In this document: one piece after another, positions 10,538 through 20,288 of the stretch
Numbering within the stretch: the stretch's first letter is position 1
Layout: each line of letters begins with the position of its first letter
NCBI GenBank assembly: GCA_947474755.1
Contig: CANJJE010000005.1
Span: forward strand, 114,137 to 178,136
DNA: 64,000 nt
DNA from: Burkholderiales bacterium
Lineage (GTDB): Bacteria > Pseudomonadota > Gammaproteobacteria > Burkholderiales > Burkholderiaceae_C
Direction: 5' to 3'
Translations under genes and position numbers: made by a program
The notes under the pieces: generated by a model
What the model was told of the DNA's origin: nothing
Database searches by the model: none
The model's input: the letters and a program-made list of their open reading frames with translations, nothing else

Positions 10538-11073
10538 ACGGTCTTTCGGGGTGCTGATTCTGCGCCCATGCCGAGCCGTCGTTGCATTAACACCACGTCC
10601 AGCCAGCGTTCGAGCTTCCAGCCGACGGCCGTCAACAGCCCGGCAGGCTCGAAACCCAGGGCGCGGTGCAGTCCGATCGAACCTGCATTTGCTGCGTCGC
10701 CGATCACCGCGATCATCTGTGTCGCCCCGCTTGCCTTGCATTGCGCAATCAACTCCGCCAGCAACAGCCGTCCAGTGCCCTGCCGCTGGCAATTTGCTGC
10801 CACGTAGACCGAGTCTTCGACACAGTGACCAAAGGCGGCTCGGGGCCGAAACGACTGAGCGCAGGCATAGCCGATCATCTGGCTAGCTCGCTCAGCGACC
10901 AGCCAGGGCCAGCCCTGGAACTTGGCCTGCTGATGCCGTTGCGCCAACTGTTGGGCATTAGGCGCTTCCAGCTCGAAAGTGCCCGTGCCTTTGCGCACAT
11001 GCCAGGCATAGACGGCCGCTAGCGCAGCGATGTCGCCGTGCGCGCAGGGTCTGATCAGCAGTGGCGATGTCAC
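10534..11073 (-). CDS. GNAT N-acetyltransferase, phosphinothricin-acetyltransferase-like
   Basis: IRPCAHGDIAALAAVYAWHVRKGTGTFELEAPNAQQLAQRHQQ...GWPWLVAE...FRPRAAFGHCVEDSVYVAANCQRQGTGRLLLAELI. Confidence 0.85.
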   Translation of the reverse strand: MTSPLLIRPCAHGDIAALAAVYAWHVRKGTGTFELEAPNAQQLAQRHQQAKFQGWPWLVAERASQMIGYACAQSFRPRAAFGHCVEDSVYVAANCQRQGTGRLLLAELIAQCKASGATQMIAVIGDAANAGSIGLHRALGFEPAGLLTAVGWKLERWLDVVLMQRRLGMGAESAPRKTV

Positions 11074-11277
11074 GGGCTTGGAAATTCGACTCGCACGCAG
11101 TTTACAATTTAAGGTTCACGTGACGGTCGGTGGGCTCGATGCGCTATGGCGCGCCTGGGCTCGGCGGCGTATCTACGGCACTGATCTTCGTCGTGGCCAT
11201 GAGGCCGCGACTCCATGTTCTGCGCGACCGGAGTGTCTCCCGGATGCGGCGGGCAACCCATCATTCAAGGAAATACC

Positions 11278-11529
11278 ATGGTTGTGATTCGACTTGCTCG
11301 CGGCGGCGCCAAGAAGCGCCCTTTCTTCAACATCGTCGTGACTGACTCACGCATTCGCCGTGACGGCCGCTTCATCGAACGCGTCGGGTTTTACAACCCG
11401 GTTGCCTCCGGTGGTGAGCAACCCTTGCGCGTCGCCTTCGACCGCATCGACTACTGGGCCAGTACCGGCGCGCAGTTGTCACCGACAGTGGCGCGTCTGG
11501 TCGAGCAGGCCAAGGCTGCGACGGCCTGA
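11278..11529 (+). CDS. rpsP: 30S ribosomal protein S16
   Basis: [43 protein letters not shown]. Confidence 0.97.
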   Translation: MVVIRLARGGAKKRPFFNIVVTDSRIRRDGRFIERVGFYNPVASGGEQPLRVAFDRIDYWASTGAQLSPTVARLVEQAKAATA

Positions 11530-11573
11530 GTCCGAATTGATCGTCGGCGCTATCGCCCCTTTCGACGCGCCGG

Positions 11574-12167
11574 ATGCAGCCCATGGCTGATGCCGGTGCC
11601 GACACGGCGCCCTGGCCCGACGACGCTATCGAGGTCGGCATCATCATCGATGCCTGGGGCGTCAAGGGCTGGTTCAAGGTCAAGGCGTTCTCCGCCAACC
11701 CGCAAGCGCTGTTTTCTTCCAAGCGCTGGTTGCTGAGGCCACCCGAGGCAACCGGACCGAGATCGGTGCTGAACACCGTTCCCTTGCCACCGCTGTTGAA
11801 GATCGTGGCCGCCAAGGAGCACGGCGATCTGGTGGTTGCTCACGCTCAGGACGTCGTCGACCGGCCCGGCGCCGAGGCCTTGCGGGGCGCCCGTGTGTTC
11901 GTGCCGCGCGGCAGTTTCCCGACAGCGGGCCCTGACGAGTATTACTGGGTCGATCTTATTGGCCTCGCGGTCGTCAATCGACAGGGTGAACAGCTGGGCG
12001 ACGTGGTCGGCCTGATCGACACTGGTCCGCACACCGTGTTGCGTGTGGCCCCGGCCGGTGTGACCGACGAAGCCGAACAGCGGCTGATCCCGTTCGTGGC
12101 AGCTTTCGTCGATGCGGTCAGCCTCCCCGAGCGACGCATCACCGTCGACTGGGGTCTGGATTACTGA
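11574..12167 (+). CDS. rimM: Ribosome maturation factor RimM
   Basis: IEVGIIIDAWGVKGWFKVKAFSANPQALFSSKRWLL...; operon position between rpsP and trmD. Confidence 0.92.
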   Translation: MQPMADAGADTAPWPDDAIEVGIIIDAWGVKGWFKVKAFSANPQALFSSKRWLLRPPEATGPRSVLNTVPLPPLLKIVAAKEHGDLVVAHAQDVVDRPGAEALRGARVFVPRGSFPTAGPDEYYWVDLIGLAVVNRQGEQLGDVVGLIDTGPHTVLRVAPAGVTDEAEQRLIPFVAAFVDAVSLPERRITVDWGLDY

Positions 12168-12186
12168 CCGTCGAGCCAACGCGGCC

Positions 12187-12975
12187 ATGCGCTTCGATGT
12201 CATCACGCTGTTTCCCGAGCTTTTCGGGCCGCACCTGATCAGTGGCATCACGCGTCGCGCTTATGAGTCCGGGCAGGTCGATGTTCGGTTGTGGGCCCTG
12301 CGCGACTTTGCTGACGGCCATTACCGCCGAGTCGATGACCGGCCGTACGGCGGTGGCCCCGGCATGGTGCTGCTCGCCGAGCCGCTGGAGCGCGCCTTGG
12401 CGGCGGTGTACGCCGGGAGGGAGTCGGATTCGGCAGATGCAGGTGTTGACGTCCGCCCCAGAGCTCCGGTGATTCACTTCACGCCGACCGGTCAGCGCAT
12501 TGACCAGCGACTGGTGCGCGAGATGGCGGTCGGTCCCGGTGCGGTGCTGCTGTGCGGCCGGTACGAGGGCATAGACCAGCGCGTGCTCGACCGCCATGTC
12601 GATCTCGAACTGAGTCTGGGCGACTTCGTGCTGTCCGGCGGCGAACTGCCCGCGCTGGCCTTGCTCGACGCTGTGGCGCGGCTGCAGGACGGTGTGCTTG
12701 GTGACGCGCAGTCGCACCAGCAGGACAGTTTTTCTGACGGCCTGCTCGAAGGTCCGCATTACAGCCGCCCTGAATTGTTGTCTACCGACGATGGCCCACT
12801 GTCGATCCCGTCAGTGCTGCTGTCTGGCCACCACGGGCGCATTGCGCGCTGGCGTCGGGAGCAGTCGCTGGCGCTGACGTCATCCCGGCGGCCCGATCTG
12901 ATCGCTGCGGCGCGAGCTGCGAACCGGCTCAGCGCTGAAGACGAGCGCTTTCTGGCTGCGCGCGACGTATACTAG
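12187..12975 (+). CDS. trmD: tRNA (guanine-N1)-methyltransferase
   Basis: MRFDVITLFPELFGPHLISGITRRAYESGQVDVRLWALRDFADGHYRRVDDRPYGGGPGMVL...LLCGRYEGIDQRV. Confidence 0.96.
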   Translation: MRFDVITLFPELFGPHLISGITRRAYESGQVDVRLWALRDFADGHYRRVDDRPYGGGPGMVLLAEPLERALAAVYAGRESDSADAGVDVRPRAPVIHFTPTGQRIDQRLVREMAVGPGAVLLCGRYEGIDQRVLDRHVDLELSLGDFVLSGGELPALALLDAVARLQDGVLGDAQSHQQDSFSDGLLEGPHYSRPELLSTDDGPLSIPSVLLSGHHGRIARWRREQSLALTSSRRPDLIAAARAANRLSAEDERFLAARDVY

Positions 12976-13081
12976 AAGGCTTTTCTGATCCTCTGCCACG
13001 CCCGGCCGCACGTTGTTCACACGCGTTGTAGGTCCGGAACAATTCCTCCACCCAGCGTGGGCAAGATCACACGGAGAAACC

Positions 13082-13435
13082 ATGGACCTGATCCAAACCC
13101 TCGAGCAAGAGGAAATCGCCCGTCTGAACAAGACCATCCCGGCCTTCGCGCCAGGTGACACGGTCATCGTCAACGTGAATGTCGTCGAAGGAACCCGCAA
13201 GCGCGTGCAGGCCTACGAAGGCGTTGTCATCGCCAAGCGCAATCGCGGTCTGAACTCCAGCTTCATCGCCCGCAAGATTTCCAGCGGCGAAGGTGTCGAG
13301 CGCACCTTTCAGCTGTACAGTCCGCTGATCGCGTCGATCGAAGTCAAGCGCCGCGGCGATGTCCGGCGCGCCAAGCTGTACTACCTGCGCCAGCGCTCCG
13401 GCAAGTCGGCGCGTATCAAAGAGAAATTGGCCTGA
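13082..13435 (+). CDS. rplS: 50S ribosomal protein L19
   Basis: [83 protein letters not shown]. Confidence 0.97.
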   Translation: MDLIQTLEQEEIARLNKTIPAFAPGDTVIVNVNVVEGTRKRVQAYEGVVIAKRNRGLNSSFIARKISSGEGVERTFQLYSPLIASIEVKRRGDVRRAKLYYLRQRSGKSARIKEKLA

Positions 13436-13544
13436 CCACGGGTTAGCCTTGCGCGTTACGCACGGTCACACGCGAGCGTGCGGCCAGTTCTCGACGCGAT
13501 CTGGCGTAACCATCCTCGCTCAAGGCTGGTGACATGCTGAGCTG

Positions 13545-13570
13545 AAGCCGCCTCCCGAGGCGGCTTTTTC
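13545..13570 (+). terminator. Rho-independent terminator downstream of rplS operon
   Basis: AAGCCGCCT CCCG AGGCGGCTT followed by TTTC. Confidence 0.8.
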
Positions 13571-13586
13571 AATTCCGAGGACATCG

Positions 13587-14273
13587 ATGCCGCTGAGTTT
13601 CGATCCGCAACAGTGCCCAGTGCTCGCGATCGACGATCACTTGCCTGCGGTGCCTCGCGATCGACTGGTGGCAGATGCGTTGCGTGACCGGTTTGAACGC
13701 GCACCGGTCTGGCAGCCGGAGCTTCTGGCAGATCGACTGCAACCGACGCGGCCACCTGTGCGCGCCTCGGTGCTGGTGCCACTAGTGGTGCATGGGGGTG
13801 ACATCACGGTATTGCTGACAAAGCGCTCCGACCAACTCAGTGACCACCCCGGACAGATCAGTTTTCCCGGTGGGCGGGCTGAACCAGAAGACCTGACTGC
13901 CATTGCCACCGCGCTGCGCGAAGCAGAAGAAGAGATAGGTCTGACGCAGGACTTTGTTCAGGTGCTCGGCACCCAACCGCACTACACAACCGTCACCGGC
14001 TACGTCGTCACGCCGGTGGTGGCGCTGGTACGGCCGGGCTTCAGTTTGCGGGTTGAGGCGTCTGAAGTGGCCGAGGTGTTCGAGGTGCCGCTGGCTTTCC
14101 TGATGACGCCTGCCCACCATCGCCGCCACGCAGTCGGCGAGGGCAACAACGCTCGCGAATTCCTGTCGATGCCGTGGATCACCCAGGCGGCGAATGGATC
14201 GTCAAAGCGCTATTTCATCTGGGGTGCCACTGCGGCGATGCTCCGCAACCTCTACCGCTTCCTTTCAGCCTGA
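13587..14273 (+). CDS. NUDIX hydrolase (CoA pyrophosphatase-like)
   Basis: GQISFPGGRAEPEDLTAIATALREAEEEIGL: NUDIX box. Confidence 0.88.
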   Translation: MPLSFDPQQCPVLAIDDHLPAVPRDRLVADALRDRFERAPVWQPELLADRLQPTRPPVRASVLVPLVVHGGDITVLLTKRSDQLSDHPGQISFPGGRAEPEDLTAIATALREAEEEIGLTQDFVQVLGTQPHYTTVTGYVVTPVVALVRPGFSLRVEASEVAEVFEVPLAFLMTPAHHRRHAVGEGNNAREFLSMPWITQAANGSSKRYFIWGATAAMLRNLYRFLSA

Positions 14274-14316
14274 TTGCACCGGGCTCCAAGCGACCGGCCG
14301 CTATGATCGGGCCGCA

Positions 14317-15306
14317 ATGAGCCTTTTCTCGGTCCTTCTGGCGTTGCTGCTCGAGCAGCTGAAGCCCTTGCAGCGCGGCACGGCGATCCACGCTGCGATG
14401 ACTTCGTGGCAGCGCTGGGTCGGCCGGAATTTCGACGCGGGCCGCGACCGCCACGCTTGGGTCGTCTGGATCATCACCGTCGTGTTGCCCGGCGTTCTGG
14501 TGTGGGCGGTCCATGCCAGCGTCGCGCATTACAGCCTGTTGCTCGGGCTGGTGTGGAATGTCGCGGTTCTGTACCTGACCCTGGGCTTTCGCCAGTTCAG
14601 TCACTACTTCACCGACATTCGCGACGCGCTCGACCGCGAAGATGACGCCGAGGCGCGTCGGCTGCTGACCGAATGGCGCCACCTTGACGTCAGCGAACTT
14701 CCGCGCACCGAACTGCTGCGCCATGTGATCGAACATTCGCTGCTGGCCGCGCACCGCCATGTGTTCGGCGTGTTCTTCTGGTTCGTCGTGCTGTCGTCGC
14801 TGGGATTCGGCCCTGCCGGTGCGGTGCTCTATCGATGTGCCGAGTTCGCGAGCCGCTACTGGGCTTTTCGCAGCCGCACTATTGGAGAGCCCACCAATGA
14901 GCGGCTGATGGCCCTGTCGCAACGCCTGTTCGGGCTGATGGACCGCATCCCTGCGCGCCTCACCGCATTCGGCTTCGCGGTGGTTGGCAACTTCGAAGAG
15001 GCGATCAACGGCTGGCGCCGTGACGCTGAGCTGTGGCTGCACCCGAACGAAGGCATCATCCTGGCGGCAGCCGCCGGTGCGGTGGGAGTGCAACTGGGTG
15101 GCATGGCCGCGCCCGGCGTGACGCCCGACCGATCGAAGACTTTCGAAAAGGGCGTCGGCTTCGAGGATCTGGCAGCGGTTGGCTCGACGGCTGGCATGAC
15201 GCCGGTGCTCGGCCATTTGCGAAGCATCGTCGGCCTGGTCTGGCGCTCGGTGGTGCTGTGGATGCTGCTGCTGGCCTTGCTGACGCTGGCGAACCTGGTC
15301 GGGTGA
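14317..15306 (+). CDS. CobD/CbiB family membrane protein
   Basis: MSLFSVLLALLLEQLKPLQRGTAIHAAMTSWQRWVGRNFDAGRDRHAWVVWIITVVLPG...HRHVFGVFFWFVVLSSLGFGPAGAVLYR. Confidence 0.75.
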   Translation: MSLFSVLLALLLEQLKPLQRGTAIHAAMTSWQRWVGRNFDAGRDRHAWVVWIITVVLPGVLVWAVHASVAHYSLLLGLVWNVAVLYLTLGFRQFSHYFTDIRDALDREDDAEARRLLTEWRHLDVSELPRTELLRHVIEHSLLAAHRHVFGVFFWFVVLSSLGFGPAGAVLYRCAEFASRYWAFRSRTIGEPTNERLMALSQRLFGLMDRIPARLTAFGFAVVGNFEEAINGWRRDAELWLHPNEGIILAAAAGAVGVQLGGMAAPGVTPDRSKTFEKGVGFEDLAAVGSTAGMTPVLGHLRSIVGLVWRSVVLWMLLLALLTLANLVG

Positions 15307-15318
15307 CCCTGGCCCGTA

Positions 15319-16236
15319 CTACCAGCGCGTGCCTTCCAGTTCCTGGCGGATCTCTCCATAGATTCGGTAGCGCGCTTCGCTGATTTCGCCCTGAGTCAGC
15401 GCCTGTCGCACGCCGCAGCCCGGCTCCTGGCGGTGGGTGCAGTTGTAGAAGCGGCAATGGGTTGACGCCTCACGCAGGTCGGGCATCAGGGCTGGCAGCT
15501 TTTGCGCATCGACCTGCCTCAGGCCGAACTCCTGGAAGCCCGGTGAATCGATCAGGCCGGTATGGCGTTCGGCATCCAGCCAGTACCACTGTGTCGAAGT
15601 GGTCGTATGCCGTCCCGAGTTCAAGGCTTGCGACACCTCGCCAACCTGCGCGCGGGCATCAGGCGCAAGCAGGTTGATCAGCGTGCTCTTGCCGGTACCA
15701 CTGGGTCCGAGCACCAGCGAGGCCTGGCCCGCCATCAGCGGCATCAGCAGCGCGCGCGAGGCATCGGGCTGAGCCCTCAGCGCGACCTCGACGACCCGGT
15801 AGCCCATCGCAACATAGGGCTTGAGCCGCTCGCGTGCTGCGGCGATCTGCGGCAGGTCGGCCTTGTTCAGCAGGATGCTTGCCGCGATGCCTGTGCTCTC
15901 GGCTGCGATCAGCGCACGAGCCAGTTGCGACTCGCTGAATACCGGCTCGCTTGCCACCATCACCAGCACCTGGTCGAGGTTGGCGGCGAAGGCCTTGGTC
16001 TTCCATTCGTCCTGGCGGAACAGCAGGTTGCGCCTTGGCTCCAGTTCCTCGATGACGCCCTCGTCGCCTGTGATCTGCCAGCGCACCCGGTCACCGACCA
16101 CGCACAGGCTCTTCTTGCCGCGCGGGTGGCAGATGGTTCGCACACCAGTATCGGATTCGACGACGTAGTGGCGGCCGAAACCCGAGACCACCAGCCCGGA
16201 GGTGGTCGGCGCATCGCCAGCCTTTGCCTTGCTCAA
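15319..16236 (-). CDS. rsgA: Ribosome small-subunit-dependent GTPase A
   Basis: ASLVLGPSGTGKSTLINLLAPDARAQVGEVSQALNSGRHTTTSTQWYWL...GLIDSPGFQEFGL: circularly permuted GTPase; Cys/His zinc region CRFYNCTHRQEPGC. Confidence 0.93.
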   Translation of the reverse strand: MSKAKAGDAPTTSGLVVSGFGRHYVVESDTGVRTICHPRGKKSLCVVGDRVRWQITGDEGVIEELEPRRNLLFRQDEWKTKAFAANLDQVLVMVASEPVFSESQLARALIAAESTGIAASILLNKADLPQIAAARERLKPYVAMGYRVVEVALRAQPDASRALLMPLMAGQASLVLGPSGTGKSTLINLLAPDARAQVGEVSQALNSGRHTTTSTQWYWLDAERHTGLIDSPGFQEFGLRQVDAQKLPALMPDLREASTHCRFYNCTHRQEPGCGVRQALTQGEISEARYRIYGEIRQELEGTRW

Positions 16237-16258
16237 GGCGCTGATCTGCGGATGTGGA

Positions 16259-17545
16259 TCATGATGGCTTCAGGTCCAGTGCCTGCATTGCCGCCAGCCG
16301 TTCAGCGGCGGGCGGGTGCGAGTAGTAGAAGCGGGCGTACAGCGGGTCGGGAGTCAGCGTTGAGGCGTTGTCCTTGTAGAGCTTCAGTAGCGCCGACGAC
16401 AGCTCACGACCGTTGGCATGAGCGCAGGCGTAGGCGTCGGCCTGGAATTCATGGCGTCGCGACAGCCCGGCGAACAGCGGCGACACGAAAAAGCTGAACA
16501 CCGGCACGATCAGCATGAACAGCAGAAGCGCGACCGCGTCATTCGGTGCCGTCATGGACGGTTGCACGCCGAAGGCGGTGTAGAACCAGATACGGTGAGA
16601 CATCCAGCCCAGCACCGCGAAGCCGGCGAGGCTGATCGCAAACATAGAGGCGATACGCTTCAGGACGTGCCTGTGCTTGAAATGTCCCAGCTCATGCGCC
16701 AGCACCGCCTCGACTTCGCCTGGCAGCAGCTTGGCCAGCAAGGTGTCGAAGAACACCACCCGCTTGGCACTGCCGAAGCCTGTGAAGTAGGCGTTGGCAT
16801 GTGCCGAGCGCTTGCTGCCGTCCATCACGAAGAAGCCCTTGGCGAGGAAGCCGCACTTCGCCATCAGCGATTGCACCCGCGCTTCCAGCGAGGCGTCGGT
16901 CAGCGGCTTGAAGGTGTTGAAAAGCGGCGCGATGACTGTCGGATACAGCACCAGCGCCAGCAGGTTGAAGCCCATCCATGCGCCCCAGGCCCACAGCCAC
17001 CACAGCGCACCGGTGCTGCTCATGATCCACAACATGCCTGCGGCCAATGGCAGACCGATCAGGGCGCCGAGCACGAAGCCCTTCAGCGCATCGACGAGGT
17101 AGAGCTTCCAGGTCATCCGGTTGAAACCGAAGTCCTGCTCGATGCGAAAGGTACTGTACAGATCGAAGGGCACATCCAGCACACAGCCGATCACCACGAA
17201 GGCGGCCAGCAAAGCCAGTTGGTAGGCCATGTCGCCGTAGGTCGGCTGCACGGCCTCGCGGATGGCGTTGTTCAGCACACCGAGGCCGCCGAGCAGCGTC
17301 CAGCCGATAAGGATGGCGGCGCTGAAGGCCATTGCCCACAGGCCAAAGCTGCCCTTGGCGAGGGTGTAGCGGGCGGCCCGGCGGTGCGCGTCCAGCGTCA
17401 CGGTGTCGGCGAAGGCCAGGGGCACCGCACCACTGTTCGCGGCCACATGGCGCATCTGCCGTGTGGCGAGCCAGAAGCGGATCAGCAGGGAAATGACGAG
17501 GGCTACAGAGAAGAGCAGCGCGAGCAGCGAGGCAGGGTGGTTCAA
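16259..17545 (-). CDS. M48 family (Ste24/HtpX-like) zinc metalloprotease; start uncertain
   Basis: LNHPASLLALLFSVALVISLLIRFWLATRQMRHVAAN...VEAVLAHELGHFKHRHVLKRI (HExxH); C-terminal FYYSHPPAAERLAAMQAL. Confidence 0.88.
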   Translation of the reverse strand: MNHPASLLALLFSVALVISLLIRFWLATRQMRHVAANSGAVPLAFADTVTLDAHRRAARYTLAKGSFGLWAMAFSAAILIGWTLLGGLGVLNNAIREAVQPTYGDMAYQLALLAAFVVIGCVLDVPFDLYSTFRIEQDFGFNRMTWKLYLVDALKGFVLGALIGLPLAAGMLWIMSSTGALWWLWAWGAWMGFNLLALVLYPTVIAPLFNTFKPLTDASLEARVQSLMAKCGFLAKGFFVMDGSKRSAHANAYFTGFGSAKRVVFFDTLLAKLLPGEVEAVLAHELGHFKHRHVLKRIASMFAISLAGFAVLGWMSHRIWFYTAFGVQPSMTAPNDAVALLLFMLIVPVFSFFVSPLFAGLSRRHEFQADAYACAHANGRELSSALLKLYKDNASTLTPDPLYARFYYSHPPAAERLAAMQALDLKPS

Positions 17546-17638
17546 GGTGGCTTTGGCAGGGAGTGTCGGAGCGCAGTGTAGGGCGCAGGGCATGACGCGG
17601 CCGTGGCCGTAAGACAATCTCCGCAAGGAGTACACACC

Positions 17639-18196
17639 ATGACCACCCCACTGCCCAAGAGCGATCAGAACCTGATCTGGATCGACCTCGAGATGACCGG
17701 GCTGTACCCGGAGACCGACCGCATTATCGAGATCGCGGTGATCGTCACCGATTCACAGCTGAACGCGCGTGTCGAAGGCCCGACCATCGCCGTGCATCAG
17801 AGCGACGCCACGCTCGACGCGATGGACGCATGGAACAAGGGCACACACGGTCGCAGCGGACTGATCGATCGCGTCAAGGCCTCGACTTTCGACGAGGCGC
17901 AGGCCGCGGCGCAGATCATTGCGTTCCTGCAGGCTTACGTGCCCAAGGGCAAGTCGCCGATGTGCGGCAACAGCATCTGCCAGGACCGGCGCTTTCTGGC
18001 GAAGACGATGCCGACGCTGGAAGAGTTCTTCCACTACCGCAATCTCGATGTCAGCACGCTGAAGGAACTGGCCAAGCGCTGGAAGCCGGGCATCCTTGAC
18101 GGATTCAAGAAGGCCCAGGCACACACCGCGCTGGCCGACATTCGGGAGTCGATCGAGGAACTGGTCTATTACCGCGAGCACTTTCTGGCGGCGTGA
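17639..18196 (+). CDS. orn: Oligoribonuclease
   Basis: [31 protein letters not shown]...[40 protein letters not shown]. Confidence 0.96.
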   Translation: MTTPLPKSDQNLIWIDLEMTGLYPETDRIIEIAVIVTDSQLNARVEGPTIAVHQSDATLDAMDAWNKGTHGRSGLIDRVKASTFDEAQAAAQIIAFLQAYVPKGKSPMCGNSICQDRRFLAKTMPTLEEFFHYRNLDVSTLKELAKRWKPGILDGFKKAQAHTALADIRESIEELVYYREHFLAA

Positions 18197-18318
18197 GCTG
18201 GCGGTCTGCCGATCGAGACTGGAGCTGCAGCACTGCGCCGGGCCTGTGTGTTGCGTTCATGTCCTGCGGGCCAGTCACCCTGCAACCGCGTCTGCACCGC
18301 ACAGGTACGCTCACGCGA

Positions 18319-19515
18319 TCAGTAATTGATCCCCATCGCATCCCGCACATCACGCATCGTCTCCCGAGCCACCGTGCGGGCGCGTTCGGTGCCAACCTCG
18401 ACGATCCACTGCACCTGTTTCGGGTTGCTCAGGTAAGCCTCGGCGCGCTCGCGCCAGGGTTGTTGTTCGCGAATGATCGCGTCAATCACTGGCTGCTTGC
18501 ACTCCAGACAGCCAATGCCGGCGGTCTTGCACCCCTTGACGACCCATTCCTTTGTCGCGGCGTCCGAATAGACCTGGTGGAACTGCCACACCGGGCAACG
18601 CTCCGGGTCACCAGCATCGGTGCGCCGCACGCGCTGCGGGTCAGTTGGCATGCGCCTGACCTTGCGCTCGACTTCGGCCGGTTCCTCGCGCATCGCGATC
18701 GAATTGCCGTAGCTCTTGCTCATCTTCGCGCCGTCGAGGCCGGGCAGCTTGCTCACTTCGGTGAGCAGGGCTTCAGGTTCGTGCAGGATCGTCTTGCCGG
18801 CGCCGCGCAGGAAGGCGTCGAGCCGTTCGCGGTCGGCCGCGCTCAAGGCGCCGCTGGCAGCGATCAGCGCACGGGCCTGCGCCAGTGATTCATCGCTGCC
18901 AGTCTCCTGAAAGGCCTTGCGCGCAGTCGCGAATGCCTTGCCATCGTTCTTGCTCATCTTCTTGACGACGGCCAGCGCCAAGGCTTCGGCATTCGCTTCG
19001 CGGCCATACAAATGATTGAACCGGCGCGCCACCTCGCGGGTGATCTCGACGTGCGGCGCCTGGTCTTCTCCGACTGGCACGAAGGCAGCCTTGTAGATCA
19101 GGATGTCGGCCGCCTGCAGCAGCGGGTAGCCAAGGAAGCCGTATGTCGCGAGGTCGCGGTCCTTCAGCTTTTCCATCTGGTCCTTGTAGGTCGGCATGCG
19201 TTCGAGCCATGCCAGCGGCGTGCCCATCGCCAGCAGCGTGAACAGCTCGGCGTGTTCGGGCAGGCGGCTCTGGATGAAGATCGTGCACTGCTCGGGCTCC
19301 AGCCCGGCGGCGATCCAGTCGATCACCATGTCGTAGACGTTCTTCTCGATGACCTCGCGGTCTTCGTAGTGCGTGGTCAGCGCATGCCAGTCGGCGACGA
19401 AATAGAAGCAGTCGAAGCCGGCCTGCAGCCGCACCCAGTTCTTCAGCGCGCCGTGGTAGTGGCCAAGGTGCAGGGCACCGGTGGGGCGCATGCCGGACAG
19501 GACTCTCTGTTTCAT
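18319..19515 (-). CDS. trpS: Tryptophanyl-tRNA synthetase
   Basis: MKQRVLSGMRPTGALHLGHYHGALKNWVRLQ...KMSKSYGNSI (HIGH/KMSKS-like). Confidence 0.96.
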   Translation of the reverse strand: MKQRVLSGMRPTGALHLGHYHGALKNWVRLQAGFDCFYFVADWHALTTHYEDREVIEKNVYDMVIDWIAAGLEPEQCTIFIQSRLPEHAELFTLLAMGTPLAWLERMPTYKDQMEKLKDRDLATYGFLGYPLLQAADILIYKAAFVPVGEDQAPHVEITREVARRFNHLYGREANAEALALAVVKKMSKNDGKAFATARKAFQETGSDESLAQARALIAASGALSAADRERLDAFLRGAGKTILHEPEALLTEVSKLPGLDGAKMSKSYGNSIAMREEPAEVERKVRRMPTDPQRVRRTDAGDPERCPVWQFHQVYSDAATKEWVVKGCKTAGIGCLECKQPVIDAIIREQQPWRERAEAYLSNPKQVQWIVEVGTERARTVARETMRDVRDAMGINY

Positions 19516-19615
19516 GGGAACGCTCGGTGGTGAGTCCGTCGATTGTAGGTTTCGACTCCTTGCGGGACCGATACACTGCGGCGCGCTGCTGCACCGCTAC
19601 CTCACACTCTGCGTC

Positions 19616-20251
19616 ATGAAGAACCTCGTCATCCTCATCTCCGGTCGTGGTTCGAACATGGTGGCGATTGCCGAGGCCTGCGCTGCCGAGGGCTGGGATG
19701 CGCGCATCGCAGCGGTGATCAGCAACCGCATCGATGCGCAAGGTCTGGTCTACGCGCAGCGCAACGGCATTCCGACGGCGGTGGTCAATCACCGCGATTT
19801 CGAAGATCGTGAGGCCTTCGATGCCGCGCTGGCGCAGGTCATCGACGGGTTTGAGCCTGATCTGGTCGTGCTCGCAGGCTTCATGCGCATCCTGACACCG
19901 GGCTTCGTCCAGCACTACTCCGGGCGCATGCTCAACATCCACCCATCGCTGCTGCCGGCCTTCCCGGGCCTGCACACCCACCGCCGCGCGATCGAGGCTG
20001 GCTGCAAGGTCGCGGGCACCACCGTGCACGTGGTGACGCCGGAACTCGACCACGGTCCGATCGTCGCGCAGGCGGTCGTGCAAGTGCGGCCCGACGACAC
20101 CGAGGACACGCTGGCGGCCCGGGTGCTGGTGATGGAGCATCGGCTGTACCCGCGTGCGCTGCGCTGGTGGATTGAGGGCGTGCTGGAGGTGACCGTCGAC
20201 GGGCGGGTCGTCCATCTCGGCGGCGAGCCGCAGCAGCTGATCGGCGGCTGA
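19616..20251 (+). CDS. purN: Phosphoribosylglycinamide formyltransferase
   Basis: MKNLVILISGRGSNMVAIAEAC...LVVLAGFMRILTPGFVQHYSGRMLNIHPSLLPAFPGLHTHRRAIEAG. Confidence 0.95.
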   Translation: MKNLVILISGRGSNMVAIAEACAAEGWDARIAAVISNRIDAQGLVYAQRNGIPTAVVNHRDFEDREAFDAALAQVIDGFEPDLVVLAGFMRILTPGFVQHYSGRMLNIHPSLLPAFPGLHTHRRAIEAGCKVAGTTVHVVTPELDHGPIVAQAVVQVRPDDTEDTLAARVLVMEHRLYPRALRWWIEGVLEVTVDGRVVHLGGEPQQLIGG

Positions 20252-20288
20252 ACGGCTCGGGCCAAGGACGCCCCGGATAATCGGGGCG